This document shows positions 7,983 through 16,806 of a stretch of 64,000 bases of DNA, in pieces (within the stretch, counting starts at the first letter, position 1; every line of letters begins with the position of its first letter). A program made the position numbers and the translations under genes. The notes below the pieces were generated by a model. That model saw nothing but the letters and a program-made list of their open reading frames with translations. It was not told the origin of the DNA and did not search any database. This DNA comes from Pseudescherichia sp032055545. Its GTDB lineage: Bacteria; Pseudomonadota; Gammaproteobacteria; Enterobacterales; Enterobacteriaceae. Where the stretch lies: assembly GCA_032055545.1 (NCBI GenBank), contig DAMBQR010000015.1, forward strand, positions 3,983 to 67,982, given 5' to 3'.

Positions 7983-9044
7983 TTATTTGCGCAGCGCCCG
8001 GCAGATAAGGTGCGAGAGCAGCTCCAGCTGACGCGCCAGCTCCATGCTTAACCAAACGTAACCGTGCATCGGCGTTTCTGCCAGGGTCTCATCTTTATGC
8101 TGCTGAATCAGCTGGCGCAGCTCTGCCACAATCTCGTTAAGCCGCTCGCTATTAGCAAGAACAGGCTGCGGATTGCCCTCGTAGAGCGCATGGGCGATGG
8201 TCAGCAGCGTCTGCTGGGTCATCGTCTGCGTCTCACGGATCGTACGGGCGTTGAGCATCACAAAGTGGCTAGCCCGCGAGGCCCAGTGGGCGTTGATCTG
8301 TAGCTCAAGCATGCACACCATGTTACGGCTTACGGTCTGTATGGCTTCGAAGATCGCTTTCTGAATGTGCGTCTCTTTGCTGGCGGGACCTATCAGGCCA
8401 CGCATCTTTACCACGTCGGTAAGGATCTTTTGCAGATGCTTCTCCAGCCGCGGGCGCTCTACGAGGTTCGGCGAGAAGCCCGCCTGGTAGACCCGGTTAA
8501 AGGTGGTGACGTAGTTCGCCATCTGGATACGCCAGTGCAGAAATGCCCGCTGCGGCCAGATACCGGTAAACAGCATCGCCAGCAGCGAGCCTAAGATCAC
8601 ATCGCCGCCCCGCCACAGCGCGATACGCATATCCCCCGCCGGGGCACCTACCACCACTGCAAGCGTAATGCCAATCAGCAGCGCCTGGTAAGGCTTTTTG
8701 CCCAGCGCCAGCCAGCCGCAGAGGAACATCGCGACGGCACACCAGAGCAGCATCAGCGGCAGGGAGATCAGCTCCAGCTTCAGGGCTATCAGCCCCAGCG
8801 CCGAGCCAAGGATGGTCCCGCCGATACGCTCGTAAGCGCGCGGCACCACGTTCCCCCAGAAGGAGATCGGTCCCATTACCACCACCAGGGTGATGAGCGG
8901 CCAGGTTCCTTCCGGAATGTTCAGCAGCCGCACCAGTAAAAAAGTAAGGATAAACGCCAGCGCTATCCTGGCCCCGTGCACAAGGCGATAGTGACGATAC
9001 AGGCGTATTTCAAAGGGGCTAAGTGATTTGTCGGTGCGCACCAC
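7983..9044 (-). CDS. yeeA: FUSC-family inner-membrane protein YeeA
   Basis: A 353-residue membrane protein (E. coli YeeA is 352). The N-terminal half has about six hydrophobic segments, starting with GARIALAFILTFLLVRLL and including the family stretch WPLITLVVVMGPISFWGN. The C-terminal half is soluble and helical. Its relatives include AaeB and YccS, linked to export of aromatic acids, but no substrate is established for YeeA. The end HLICRALRK and the start MVRTDKSLSPFEIRLYRHYR agree with the E. coli protein from memory. Confidence 0.92.
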   Translation of the reverse strand: MVRTDKSLSPFEIRLYRHYRLVHGARIALAFILTFLLVRLLNIPEGTWPLITLVVVMGPISFWGNVVPRAYERIGGTILGSALGLIALKLELISLPLMLLWCAVAMFLCGWLALGKKPYQALLIGITLAVVVGAPAGDMRIALWRGGDVILGSLLAMLFTGIWPQRAFLHWRIQMANYVTTFNRVYQAGFSPNLVERPRLEKHLQKILTDVVKMRGLIGPASKETHIQKAIFEAIQTVSRNMVCMLELQINAHWASRASHFVMLNARTIRETQTMTQQTLLTIAHALYEGNPQPVLANSERLNEIVAELRQLIQQHKDETLAETPMHGYVWLSMELARQLELLSHLICRALRK

Positions 9045-9188
9045 GCTCTCCGGCTAAAACGACAAAGGCGCAATTGTAGCGAATTTTCGCGCAGGGGCCT
9101 CAGCGTTGTTGCCAAAAGCCCCGTGAAAATGCTTAAACATCAACCAAACGCGTTAAACAGGCCGCCAGGATCAACAGTAAGCCGGGGC

Positions 9189-9662
9189 TTAAAGTGACTT
9201 AGGCTCAACGGGAATGTGCATCTCAACGTCCCAGTAGCCGCTGCTGCTGTCCGCATTCAGATAGCGCTCAAAGCAGGGCCGGGCAGCTATCTGGTAGTAG
9301 GCATCCGGAAGCAGGCTGTCAAAAAAGAGATCCCACGTTTTTTCAAACTCTTCGTTATAGACCCGCGCCCGGGCAACGGCGTACTGGCCGCCGGGCAGCT
9401 CGCTCAGGATCACTCCTTCACTGTTTTCCGGTATGGTAAAGCCTTCCGGTACTGAAATGACCGTGTCAGCGCGCAGCTTCTCCGGCGGGACTTCGTCGGG
9501 ATTATCGTAATAGACGGCCATCCACTCCTGCGGCTGGAGATTCTTACTTTGCACCCACATGGTAAGCTGTTCAAACCCTTGCTTAACGGTCTTTTCCCAC
9601 GGGCCAACCAGATGAAAACCGGCGATGGTGCGCTTATCGAGCTGTTTGATACTGTAGTCCAT
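9189..9662 (-). CDS. sbmC: DNA gyrase inhibitor SbmC (GyrI)
   Basis: A 157-residue GyrI-like protein, the same length as E. coli SbmC when read from the ATG at 9662, which has GGAGG upstream. The frame stays open 12 codons further, but that part does not match the family. Recognisable parts are KRTIAGFHLVGPWEKTVKQG, EWMAVYYDNPDEVP and GYWDVEMHIPV near the C-terminus. SbmC binds gyrase and protects cells from microcin B17 and some other gyrase poisons. In E. coli it is SOS-induced; a LexA-like box lies 20 bases upstream here. Confidence 0.94.
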   Translation of the reverse strand: MDYSIKQLDKRTIAGFHLVGPWEKTVKQGFEQLTMWVQSKNLQPQEWMAVYYDNPDEVPPEKLRADTVISVPEGFTIPENSEGVILSELPGGQYAVARARVYNEEFEKTWDLFFDSLLPDAYYQIAARPCFERYLNADSSSGYWDVEMHIPVEPKSL

Positions 9663-9682
9663 GCTGCCTCCGTGATTGATTG

Positions 9683-9698
9683 CTGTATGGATATACAC
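9683..9698 (-). promoter_or_regulatory. LexA (SOS) box-like site upstream of sbmC
   Basis: On the minus strand the site reads GTGTATATCCATACAG, i.e. CTGT-N8-ACAG with a single departure (G for the first C). It lies 20 bases upstream of the sbmC start, and E. coli sbmC is a known LexA-repressed gene. The first C is strongly conserved in LexA sites, so affinity may be reduced. Confidence 0.55.
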
Positions 9699-9782
9699 TC
9701 TCTCTTTTTAAGGGCTTACTGTCACCCCTCGCCTGTTTAGTATGCGAGCAGACTCGCAGAGTTGCCAGCCTGCCCCTTTCTC

Positions 9783-10946
9783 TTACAGCGCGTGGTGCAG
9801 GTAGTCGCTCATACGGGAAAAGAGGCCGCCCTTCTCCACCGCCTCCAGGGTTACCAGCGGTGAGCGGGCAATCAGCTTGTCTTTATCGTACAGCTCTACT
9901 TCGCCCACTTGCTGATTGGCGGGCAGCGGCGCCTCCAGCTCTTTGCGGGTCAGTACGTACTTGGCTTTGATATGGTCCAGATCGGCTTTCGGCAGCGCCA
10001 GCCAGAAGTCGCGGTCCGTGCCCAGTGCCACCTTCTCTTTATCGCCGTACCAGATGCGCTCATTACCCACCTGCTTACCCTTATGCAGGATCTGTACGGT
10101 ATCGAAATTGTCATCACCCCAGTGCAGCAGCTTGCGCGCCTGCTCCTCGCGGCCTTTAGGGCTTTCCCCGCCCATAACCACCGCAATCAGCCGCCGCTGG
10201 CCATTGACGCTGGAGGCGATAAGGTTAAAGCCCGCCCCGGAGGTGTGGCCGGTTTTCAGGCCATCCACGTTGAGCGACTTATCCCACAGCAGGCCGTTAC
10301 GGTTCTGCTGGGTAATGCCGTTCCAGGTGAGACTCTTCTCGCTGTACATATGGTAAAACTCAGGCTCTCCGTGGATGATGGCCCTTGAGAGCACGGCCAG
10401 ATCGTAGGCCGAGCTGTGCTGGCCCGGTGCATCCAGACCGTGAACGGTCTCAAAGTGGGTATCGCGCAGGTTGAGCTTCTGCGCATAGCTGTTCATCATC
10501 TTCACAAACTGCGGCTGGCCCCCAGCGACGTAGTCAGCCAGCGCCACGCAGGCGTCGTTGCCGGAGTCAACGATCAGCCCACGGCTAAGATCGCGCACCG
10601 TGATGCGATCGCCAGGCTTAATAAACATCAGCGAGGAGCCATCAAACACCGGATTTCCCTTCGCCCAGGCGTCTTTACCAACGGTAACAATATCGTTCGG
10701 TGTAATGCGCTTGCTATCGATAGCGCGGTCAACAACATAGCCTGTCATCAGTTTGGTCAGGCTGGCCGGGTTACGCTGTTGATGTTCATTGCCTGCGGTC
10801 AATATCTGCCCCGTGGTGTAGTCCATTAATACCCAGGCTCCGGCCTGGATCTGCGGGGGCTGTACAGCGAAAGAGAGATCGGCAGCCAGCGCAGAGTTCA
10901 CGCAAACAGCAAGGAGGGAGGCGGCAATAAACAAACGGCGTTTCAA
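9783..10946 (-). CDS. dacD: D-alanyl-D-alanine carboxypeptidase DacD (PBP6b)
   Basis: A low-molecular-weight class C penicillin-binding protein that trims the terminal D-Ala from peptidoglycan stem peptides on the periplasmic face. The catalytic motifs are present: SxxK in PASLTKLMTGYV, SxN in DSGNDACVA, and KTG in DGLKTGHTSGAG. A signal peptide ends near VNSALA, before ADLS. The C-terminus GGLFSRMSDYLHHAL is the amphipathic membrane anchor. I take the start as TTG at 10946, eight bases after AAGGA, giving 387 residues against 388 in E. coli. The frame extends 27 codons further without family similarity. Confidence 0.94.
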   Translation of the reverse strand: MKRRLFIAASLLAVCVNSALAADLSFAVQPPQIQAGAWVLMDYTTGQILTAGNEHQQRNPASLTKLMTGYVVDRAIDSKRITPNDIVTVGKDAWAKGNPVFDGSSLMFIKPGDRITVRDLSRGLIVDSGNDACVALADYVAGGQPQFVKMMNSYAQKLNLRDTHFETVHGLDAPGQHSSAYDLAVLSRAIIHGEPEFYHMYSEKSLTWNGITQQNRNGLLWDKSLNVDGLKTGHTSGAGFNLIASSVNGQRRLIAVVMGGESPKGREEQARKLLHWGDDNFDTVQILHKGKQVGNERIWYGDKEKVALGTDRDFWLALPKADLDHIKAKYVLTRKELEAPLPANQQVGEVELYDKDKLIARSPLVTLEAVEKGGLFSRMSDYLHHAL

Positions 10947-11229
10947 GAGGATATCCTTAAGGTGGTTCAAAAGAGCTGACCTTTTTACGGAAAATGTTGT
11001 GTCGGATCCTGGAACAATTGCAAACAAATGTGACAGCGAGGAGAAATTAAACTGAGCTCATTATGTCTTGTTTACTGCCCCGTAGTATTTATTGTATGGG
11101 GTTGTTAGCTTCCTTACTTGCCAAGATCACTCTAAAAGCCAATAGCTCTGTATGCACATTTTTCATTTATTGAGGAAAGACCTATACAGATCGGCAGATA
11201 TTATATTAAAAATATAGTGTAATAATGTC

Positions 11230-11251
11230 GCTTGCAAGGGCAAGCATTTTT
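11230..11251 (+). terminator. Orphan terminator-like hairpin
   Basis: GCTTGC (11230-11235), loop AAGG, GCAAGC (11240-11245), then ATTTTT on the plus strand. The form is that of a short intrinsic terminator, but no plus-strand gene precedes it. It could end a short transcript starting near or antisense to dacD, or be coincidental in AT-rich DNA. Confidence 0.4.
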
Positions 11252-11518
11252 CACCGTTTGGTAATTTATATTGAAAGAAAGACTTGACATTCAAGAAAAA
11301 GTTATAACAAAATTGAATTTATCCCGCCTATTGAAAGTTTGCAGGGTCCTTCGTTGTGGGTTGCAATGTGAGAGACCTTTTTAAGGAACACTCTTTGCAA
11401 ACAATGCTATGCGTTGGATGCTAATAGAGACTTATGGGGTTGATCACTTTTTACTCATCAGAAGATTTATCATTACGCATTTCTCCTAGATTTTGATGAA
11501 ACGCGCTGGCTTTACATA

Positions 11519-11554
11519 GGTGCAGTGTAGTGGTTACCTGATACACGATGCACC
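11519..11554 (+). other. Extended stem-loop in the acyltransferase upstream region
   Basis: GGTGCA+GTGTA (11519-11529) pairs with TACAC (11542-11546) and TGCACC (11549-11554). This gives an 11-base-pair stem with a two-base bulge (GA) and a 12-base loop. It may be part of the 5' untranslated leader of the acyltransferase or a protein-binding dyad. Confidence 0.5.
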
Positions 11555-11590
11555 AAATCATATAACACTCCTAAGATTCATCCTATGAAA

Positions 11591-11607
11591 ATCACCCTAA
11601 AGGTGAT
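11591..11607 (+). promoter_or_regulatory. Small dyad just upstream of the acyltransferase
   Basis: ATCACC-CTAAA-GGTGAT, a perfect six-base inverted repeat 45 bases before the chosen ATG. It could be a hairpin in the leader or an operator; nothing in the sequence decides between these. Confidence 0.35.
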
Positions 11608-11652
11608 AAATTATAGTTCTAATAACCTATCATTTTGGATACATGCAATCTC

Positions 11653-13497
11653 ATGAAAGAAAGAACTTTCAGGCAAGATATAAATGGTCTTCGAGCCATA
11701 GCAGTATTAGGGGTGCTGTTTTTTCATTTTAAATCAGAATTATTGCCTGGCGGTTTTACAGGAGTTGACGTATTCTTTGTCATCTCAGGTTTCCTGATGA
11801 CCTCTATAATCTTCAAAGGCCTAGAGTCAGGTGACTTTTCTATTGTTAGATTTATTAAAAATCGCGCAAAAAGGATAGTCCCAGCTTTGTTAGTGACCAT
11901 TATTATTGTTCTTTTTGTTGGTTACTTCGCATTTGAACCTCTTACTTACAAATTAGTAGGAAAGCACGGAGCAGCCAGTTTATTATTTGCATCCAATATC
12001 GTTTATAATTATGAATCAGGCTATTTCGATCCTGCATCTTATAGCAAGCTATTCCTGCATACATGGTCATTATCAGTAGAGTGGCAATTCTATATAATAT
12101 ACCCATTAGTAATTTATGCTGCCTCTAGATTTATAAAGATAAACACAATTAAATATGCTCTCATGGCTAGTTTTGTTATTTTCTTTGTTTTGTGTGTTAT
12201 AGCAACAGAAAAAAATCAATCCTCTGCATATTTTCAGCTTTACTCGAGAGCATGGGAAATGATTGCTGGTGGTCTCGCGTTTGCTTTTCCGCTTAAAGTG
12301 AATGAGAAAATAAAGACCATTCTCGAAATGATTGGCCTAACAGTTATAGGTATATCATTCTTTGTATTCTCAAAAGATACACCATGGCCGGGGCAATTCG
12401 CACTGCTGCCAGTTTTTGGTGCTTACTTATGCATTCTTGCCAATAATAGTCATACATTTCTGTCTGGAAGAATAATACAAAGCATTGGCCTCTGGTCTTA
12501 TTCAATATATTTAATACACTGGCCTTTAATAGTAATCAGTAATAAACTGTCTTTAAATATAAGCCTGCATTTTTATTTACTAATTGTGTTAATAATCTCC
12601 TTCATTATGTTTAGAATTATAGAGCGAAAAAGGGATTATGGCTATAAGACTCTGTTAGTTTATGCAATATCTCTTGCTTCTCTTTTTTATGTCAGTATCA
12701 ATGGCATGGAGAATAGAGTCGATGAACTTGGAAGAATAAAAAAAGAGCAAATTTTTGATAAATTTTACGGAGGAGCAAAAACCTTTGCGAATGCAAATGG
12801 AAACGTTTTTAACCTAACCGGAAAAGAACAGGAAGCAAACCTTATATTGACAGGTGATAGCTATTCTCAGCAATATAATGATTTCTGGTCAAAAACAGAG
12901 TATAAACCAGTTAGTGTCTCAATGGTTGTGTGTCTGCTTTTCCCTGACTACACATCGCATGATAATGATAAGTGCGATAACATGTACGAAAAGCTAGATG
13001 AAACAATGAAGAAATATCCAAATGCTGATACTGTAATAAATCAGAACTGGGGAGCTTATGCATCTAAGAGCGCTAACAAGCACACAAAAGAGTTACTTCC
13101 TCCAGCTGAGTATAATAAAATGGTAACAGAACAGCTTGGTAAAATAATATCTTCAGGCGGGAATAAAAGAAGATACTTTATAGTTGGAACCTATGATTAC
13201 CCTGATTATGATGTAATCGGTTGCCTCGCATCTGCAAGCCTGCCAATTAATAAAATCCTCCCAAACTGTAAAGAGACAACTAAAAATAGAAGTAACCCTA
13301 TTGACGATCTTTTAAAAACATTTTCAAGTAATTACCCTAATGTTTACTTTATAAGCCCGCGTGATGTTCTCTGTAAAAATGATAAATGTCTCGTAATTAA
13401 AGATCATCATCCTATTCAGTTTGATGGAGACCACCTATCAATTTATGGTTCGGAAATAGTTGGCAGGTACATTAAAAACAGGATAGATAAAAAATAG
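11653..13497 (+). CDS. OafA/YrhL-type membrane acyltransferase with C-terminal SGNH domain
   Basis: A 614-residue protein. Residues 1 to about 340 are an acyltransferase-3 domain with about ten membrane segments, beginning RQDINGLRAIAVLGVLFFHF and containing GVDVFFVISGFLM and HTWSLSVEWQFY. The C-terminal third is a periplasmic SGNH hydrolase-like domain with GDSYS near residue 400 and DGDHLS near 590, the two ends of the catalytic triad. Such fused proteins O-acetylate surface polysaccharides such as O-antigen. The ATG at 11653 is chosen; a TTG at 11635 lacks a ribosome site. Codon use is AT-rich unlike both neighbours, a sign of horizontal transfer. Its substrate is unknown. Confidence 0.9.
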   Translation: MKERTFRQDINGLRAIAVLGVLFFHFKSELLPGGFTGVDVFFVISGFLMTSIIFKGLESGDFSIVRFIKNRAKRIVPALLVTIIIVLFVGYFAFEPLTYKLVGKHGAASLLFASNIVYNYESGYFDPASYSKLFLHTWSLSVEWQFYIIYPLVIYAASRFIKINTIKYALMASFVIFFVLCVIATEKNQSSAYFQLYSRAWEMIAGGLAFAFPLKVNEKIKTILEMIGLTVIGISFFVFSKDTPWPGQFALLPVFGAYLCILANNSHTFLSGRIIQSIGLWSYSIYLIHWPLIVISNKLSLNISLHFYLLIVLIISFIMFRIIERKRDYGYKTLLVYAISLASLFYVSINGMENRVDELGRIKKEQIFDKFYGGAKTFANANGNVFNLTGKEQEANLILTGDSYSQQYNDFWSKTEYKPVSVSMVVCLLFPDYTSHDNDKCDNMYEKLDETMKKYPNADTVINQNWGAYASKSANKHTKELLPPAEYNKMVTEQLGKIISSGGNKRRYFIVGTYDYPDYDVIGCLASASLPINKILPNCKETTKNRSNPIDDLLKTFSSNYPNVYFISPRDVLCKNDKCLVIKDHHPIQFDGDHLSIYGSEIVGRYIKNRIDKK

Positions 13498-13810
13498 TTT
13501 TATGCCCTCTAGAGCTTTCTAGAGGGCTAGTTATTATACGGCTAAAATTTATACGCGAAGTTTCTCTTTTAAAGTAATACCCCTTACTTCAGCAGCTATC
13601 GTCCTAGCATACTTTACACTAAATGAAGGTTAGCGAGCTCTTCCGCATCCTCTACTTCTGAAGAAACGCAATATGGTTTACCATTAGTAGTGCGGAGCGT
13701 TGAGTTGCTGAAGGTTTCAGTACTGTTTGATACTCCCAGAAAACAATACATCAGGTTGTTTCCTATTAAGAAACAGACAGTTAATAAACAACCAGGAATA
13801 TAATAAAACA
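13498..13810. other. AT-rich intergenic stretch upstream of sbcB
   Basis: 313 bases without a credible gene. At 13504-13527 a 10-base-pair hairpin (GCCCTCTAGA, loop GCTT, TCTAGAGGGC) directly follows the acyltransferase stop, listed separately. The rest presumably carries the sbcB promoter, but I see no convincing boxes. A 65-codon minus-strand frame (13614-13811) starting at TTG has no recognisable family. Confidence 0.5.
13504..13527 (+). terminator. Hairpin after the acyltransferase, probable terminator
   Basis: A perfect 10-base-pair stem with a four-base loop begins seven bases after the stop codon. The downstream bases TAGTTATTAT are only partly T-rich, so it may be a weak terminator or a 3'-end stabiliser. 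Confidence 0.55.
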
Positions 13811-15235
13811 ATGAAAGACGGTGAAATACAACCTACCTTCCTTTTCCACGACTACGAAACCTTCGGAACCAGTCCGTCGCTGGACCGGCCGGCGCAGTTT
13901 GCCGCCATCCGCACCGACGAGGCATTTACGCCTGTCGGCGAGCCGGAGGTCTTCTACTGCCAGCCTGCCGATGACTATCTGCCCCAGCCGGGCGCCGTGA
14001 TGATTACCGGCATTACGCCGCAGGTTGCCCGGGAAAAAGGCGTCAACGAAGCTGCCTTCGCGAAGCGTATTCACGACATCTTCACCGTGCCGGAAACCTG
14101 CGTAGTGGGCTATAACAACGTCCGCTTCGATGATGAAGTCACCCGTAACGTGTTCTACCGCAACTTCTACGATCCTTACGCCTGGAGCTGGCAGCACGGT
14201 AACTCCCGCTGGGATCTGCTTGATGTGATGCGCGCCTGCTACGCCCTGCGCCCGGAGGGCATCAACTGGCCAGAGAACGATGGCGGCCTGCCGAGCTTCC
14301 GCCTGGAGCACCTGACCAAAGCCAACGGCATCGAGCACAGCAACGCCCACGACGCGATGGCCGACGTCTACGCCACCATTGCTATGGCGCAGCTGGTAAA
14401 AGCTCGCCAGCCGAAGCTATTTAACTATCTCTATACCTACCGCAGCAAGCAGAAGCTAACCTCGCTCATCGATGTGGCACAGATGAAGCCGCTGGTACAC
14501 GTTTCTGGCATGTTCGGTGCCGATCGCGGCAATACAAGCTGGGTAGCGCCGCTGGCCTGGCATCCGGAGAACCGTAACGCGGTGATTATGGTCGATCTCG
14601 CCGGGGACATGTCCCCTCTGCTGGCGTTGGATGCCGATGCGCTACGCGAGCGTCTCTACACGGCGAAGGCGGATCTGGGCGATGAATCTGCCGTACCGGT
14701 GAAGCTGGTACATCTCAACAAATGTCCGGTGCTGGCGCAGGCGAATACGCTACGCCCGGAGGACGCTGACCGGCTGGGCATCAACCGTCAGGCCTGCCTG
14801 GCGAACCTGCAGATCCTGCGCGATAACCCGCAGATAAGGGAGAAGGTGCTGGCTATCTTCGCCGAGGCCGAGCCGTTTGTGCCGTCGGATAACGTTGATG
14901 CCCAGCTCTATAACGGCTTCTTCAGCGACGCCGATCGGGCGGCGATGAAAATCGTGCTGGCGACCGATCCGCAAAACCTGCCGGCGCTGGATATCACCTT
15001 CGCCGACAAGCGCATTGAGAAGCTGCTGTTTAACTATCGGGCGCGCAACTTCCCCGGCACGCTGGATGAGAACGAGCAGCAGCGCTGGCTCCAGCATCGC
15101 CGTAACGTCTTTACGCCGGAGTTTTTACAGGCATGGGCAGAGGAGCTGGAGGCGCTTTACCAGCAGCACGCTGGCGATAGCGAAAAGCTGGCCCTGATTA
15201 AAGCCCTGTATCAGTACGCGCAAGAGATTGTGTAA
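13811..15235 (+). CDS. sbcB: Exodeoxyribonuclease I
   Basis: A 474-residue 3'-5' single-strand DNA exonuclease (E. coli: 475) acting in recombination and mismatch repair and interacting with SSB. The DEDDh nuclease residues are seen in FHDYETFG near the N-terminus, in the YNNVRFDDEVTRN stretch, and in SNAHDAMADVYA near 180. The C-terminal SH3-like and helical domains are complete, ending YQYAQEIV. The ATG at 13811 is chosen since the family starts there; the frame stays open 28 codons upstream only because that DNA is AT-rich. In E. coli yeeD-yeeE follow; here they are missing and plaP faces it directly. Confidence 0.96.
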   Translation: MKDGEIQPTFLFHDYETFGTSPSLDRPAQFAAIRTDEAFTPVGEPEVFYCQPADDYLPQPGAVMITGITPQVAREKGVNEAAFAKRIHDIFTVPETCVVGYNNVRFDDEVTRNVFYRNFYDPYAWSWQHGNSRWDLLDVMRACYALRPEGINWPENDGGLPSFRLEHLTKANGIEHSNAHDAMADVYATIAMAQLVKARQPKLFNYLYTYRSKQKLTSLIDVAQMKPLVHVSGMFGADRGNTSWVAPLAWHPENRNAVIMVDLAGDMSPLLALDADALRERLYTAKADLGDESAVPVKLVHLNKCPVLAQANTLRPEDADRLGINRQACLANLQILRDNPQIREKVLAIFAEAEPFVPSDNVDAQLYNGFFSDADRAAMKIVLATDPQNLPALDITFADKRIEKLLFNYRARNFPGTLDENEQQRWLQHRRNVFTPEFLQAWAEELEALYQQHAGDSEKLALIKALYQYAQEIV

Positions 15236-15243
15236 ATAAAAAA

Positions 15244-15268
15244 AGCCAGCTTCTCAGCTGGCTTTTCT
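15244..15268. terminator. Bidirectional terminator between sbcB and plaP
   Basis: AGCCAGC (15244-15250), loop TTCTCA, GCTGGCT (15257-15263), flanked by an A-run on the left and TTTTCTCT on the right. It can stop sbcB on the plus strand and the convergent plaP on the minus strand. Confidence 0.85.
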
Positions 15269-15298
15269 CTATTACGGCGTAATTACGGCTTAACGAAA

Positions 15299-16657
15299 TT
15301 AGGCAACGTCTTCGTACTGCGGAACCGGGTTGCGGAAGCTTTTGGTCACGCAGGCCAGGTAGACCAGACCAATACCGCCCCAGATCAGGCCCAGAATCAT
15401 TGAGCTCTCTTCCAGGTTCAGCCATAGCGCGCCCACGGTCAGGGCACCACACAGCGGCAGGATCAGGAACTGGAAGTGATCCTTCAGGGTCTTGTTACGC
15501 TTCTCACGGATCCAGAACTGCGATATCACCGACAGGTTAACGAAGGTGAAGGCCACCAGCGCACCGAAGTTGATCAGCGCCGTCGCGGTTACCAGGTCAA
15601 AGTTAATTGCCAGCAGGGCAATCGCGCCAACCAGCAGCACGTTCCACGCCGGGGTACGCCATTTCGGGTGTACGTAACCAAAGAAGCGGCTCGGGAATAC
15701 GCCGTCACGGCCCATCACGTACATCAGACGAGAAACGCCCGCGTGCGCCGCCATACCGGAAGCCAGTACGGTAATGGTCGAGAAGATCAGCACGCCAAAC
15801 TGGAAGGTTTTACCCGCTACGTAGAGCATAATTTCCGGCTGAGACGCATCAGGATCTTTGAAGCGGCTGATGTCCGGGAAATAGAGCTGCAGGAAGTAGG
15901 AGGCAAAGATAAATACCAGCCCGCCAATCAGCGCCGTCAGGAAGATCGCTTTCGGGATCACGCGCTCGGCGTCTTTGGTCTCTTCCGACAGCGAAGAGAT
16001 GCCGTCAAAACCGAGGAACGAGAAGCAGAGAATGGTCGCACCGGTGATCATCGGTACCACGTGCGCGCCTTCCGACCAGAACGGACGGGTGCTGGTCAGC
16101 GTACCCGCGCCTTCACCATGCGCCACGCCGTAGATAATCAGGCCGACGATGGCCGCCACAATACCCATCTGCAAAATAACGATCAGGGTGTTGAAGTTGG
16201 CCACGGATTTAATGCTGCGCAGGTTCGAGATGGTCATAAAGGCCACCAGCGCCACCACAAAGATCCACGACGGGACGCTGGGCACCAGCGCTTCGAAGTA
16301 GATTTTAGCCAGCAGGATGTTGATCATCGGCATGAACAGGTAGTCCAGCAGCGACGACCAGCCCACCATAAAGCCAACCGCCGGGCTAATGGATTTTTGG
16401 GCATAGGTGTAGGCTGAGCCAGCGGACGGGAAACGACGCACCAGTTTACCGTAGCTCAGCGCAGTAAAGAGAATAGCCACCAGCGCAAACGCATACGCGG
16501 TCGCGACATGACCATCGGTCAGACCAGAGACAATGCCGAACGTATCGAACAGCGTCATCGGCTGCATATAGGCAAGACCCATCATAACAACCGGAATCAA
16601 CGTAAGCGATTTACGCAGTTCCACGCGAGAGGTTTTTGGAGTAACGTTATGCGACAT
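15299..16657 (-). CDS. plaP: Low-affinity putrescine importer PlaP
   Basis: A 452-residue amino acid-polyamine-organocation (APC) family transporter with about twelve membrane segments. The start MSHNVTPKTSRVELRKSLTL, the first membrane motif GLAYMQPMTLFDTFGIVSGL, and SFLGFDGISSLSEETKDAER (the conserved loop between segments) agree with E. coli PlaP (YeeF, 452 residues). PlaP imports putrescine by proton symport; in E. coli this supports pilus-driven surface motility. It is transcribed convergently with sbcB and followed by the shared terminator. yeeY lies upstream on the same strand. Confidence 0.94.
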   Translation of the reverse strand: MSHNVTPKTSRVELRKSLTLIPVVMMGLAYMQPMTLFDTFGIVSGLTDGHVATAYAFALVAILFTALSYGKLVRRFPSAGSAYTYAQKSISPAVGFMVGWSSLLDYLFMPMINILLAKIYFEALVPSVPSWIFVVALVAFMTISNLRSIKSVANFNTLIVILQMGIVAAIVGLIIYGVAHGEGAGTLTSTRPFWSEGAHVVPMITGATILCFSFLGFDGISSLSEETKDAERVIPKAIFLTALIGGLVFIFASYFLQLYFPDISRFKDPDASQPEIMLYVAGKTFQFGVLIFSTITVLASGMAAHAGVSRLMYVMGRDGVFPSRFFGYVHPKWRTPAWNVLLVGAIALLAINFDLVTATALINFGALVAFTFVNLSVISQFWIREKRNKTLKDHFQFLILPLCGALTVGALWLNLEESSMILGLIWGGIGLVYLACVTKSFRNPVPQYEDVA

Positions 16658-16806
16658 GGTCAGCCCCCATTACGGCGAATGCCGTCGCAATAGCAAAAAA
16701 TTGCCCCATTTTGTTTCTTTCCTCAGCGACAACGACTGTCGGTTTTTAAATGTGTATCTATCCGGTACGAAGCCCGGCCTCTTGGATTTAAATGACGTTT
16801 TGATGC

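Larger units (their letters stand above)
10947..11652. other. AT-rich gene-free stretch with several inverted repeats
   Basis: About 700 bases without a credible gene, between dacD and the acyltransferase. It contains a palindrome CTTGA-CAT-TCAAG (11283-11295) overlapping a perfect TTGACA (11284-11289); a TATAAC follows it with a short 13-base spacer. It also has an outer dyad GTTTGCA/TGCAAAC (11337-11343, 11396-11402) enclosing TCCTT/AAGGA, and the three structures listed separately below. It presumably holds the promoters of both neighbours. Base composition is clearly lower in GC than dacD or sbcB. Confidence 0.6.

Noticed and set aside
13614..13811. 65-codon minus-strand frame upstream of sbcB
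   Set aside because: Starts at TTG without a ribosome site, lies in AT-rich intergenic DNA across the sbcB promoter region, and matches no family I recognise.
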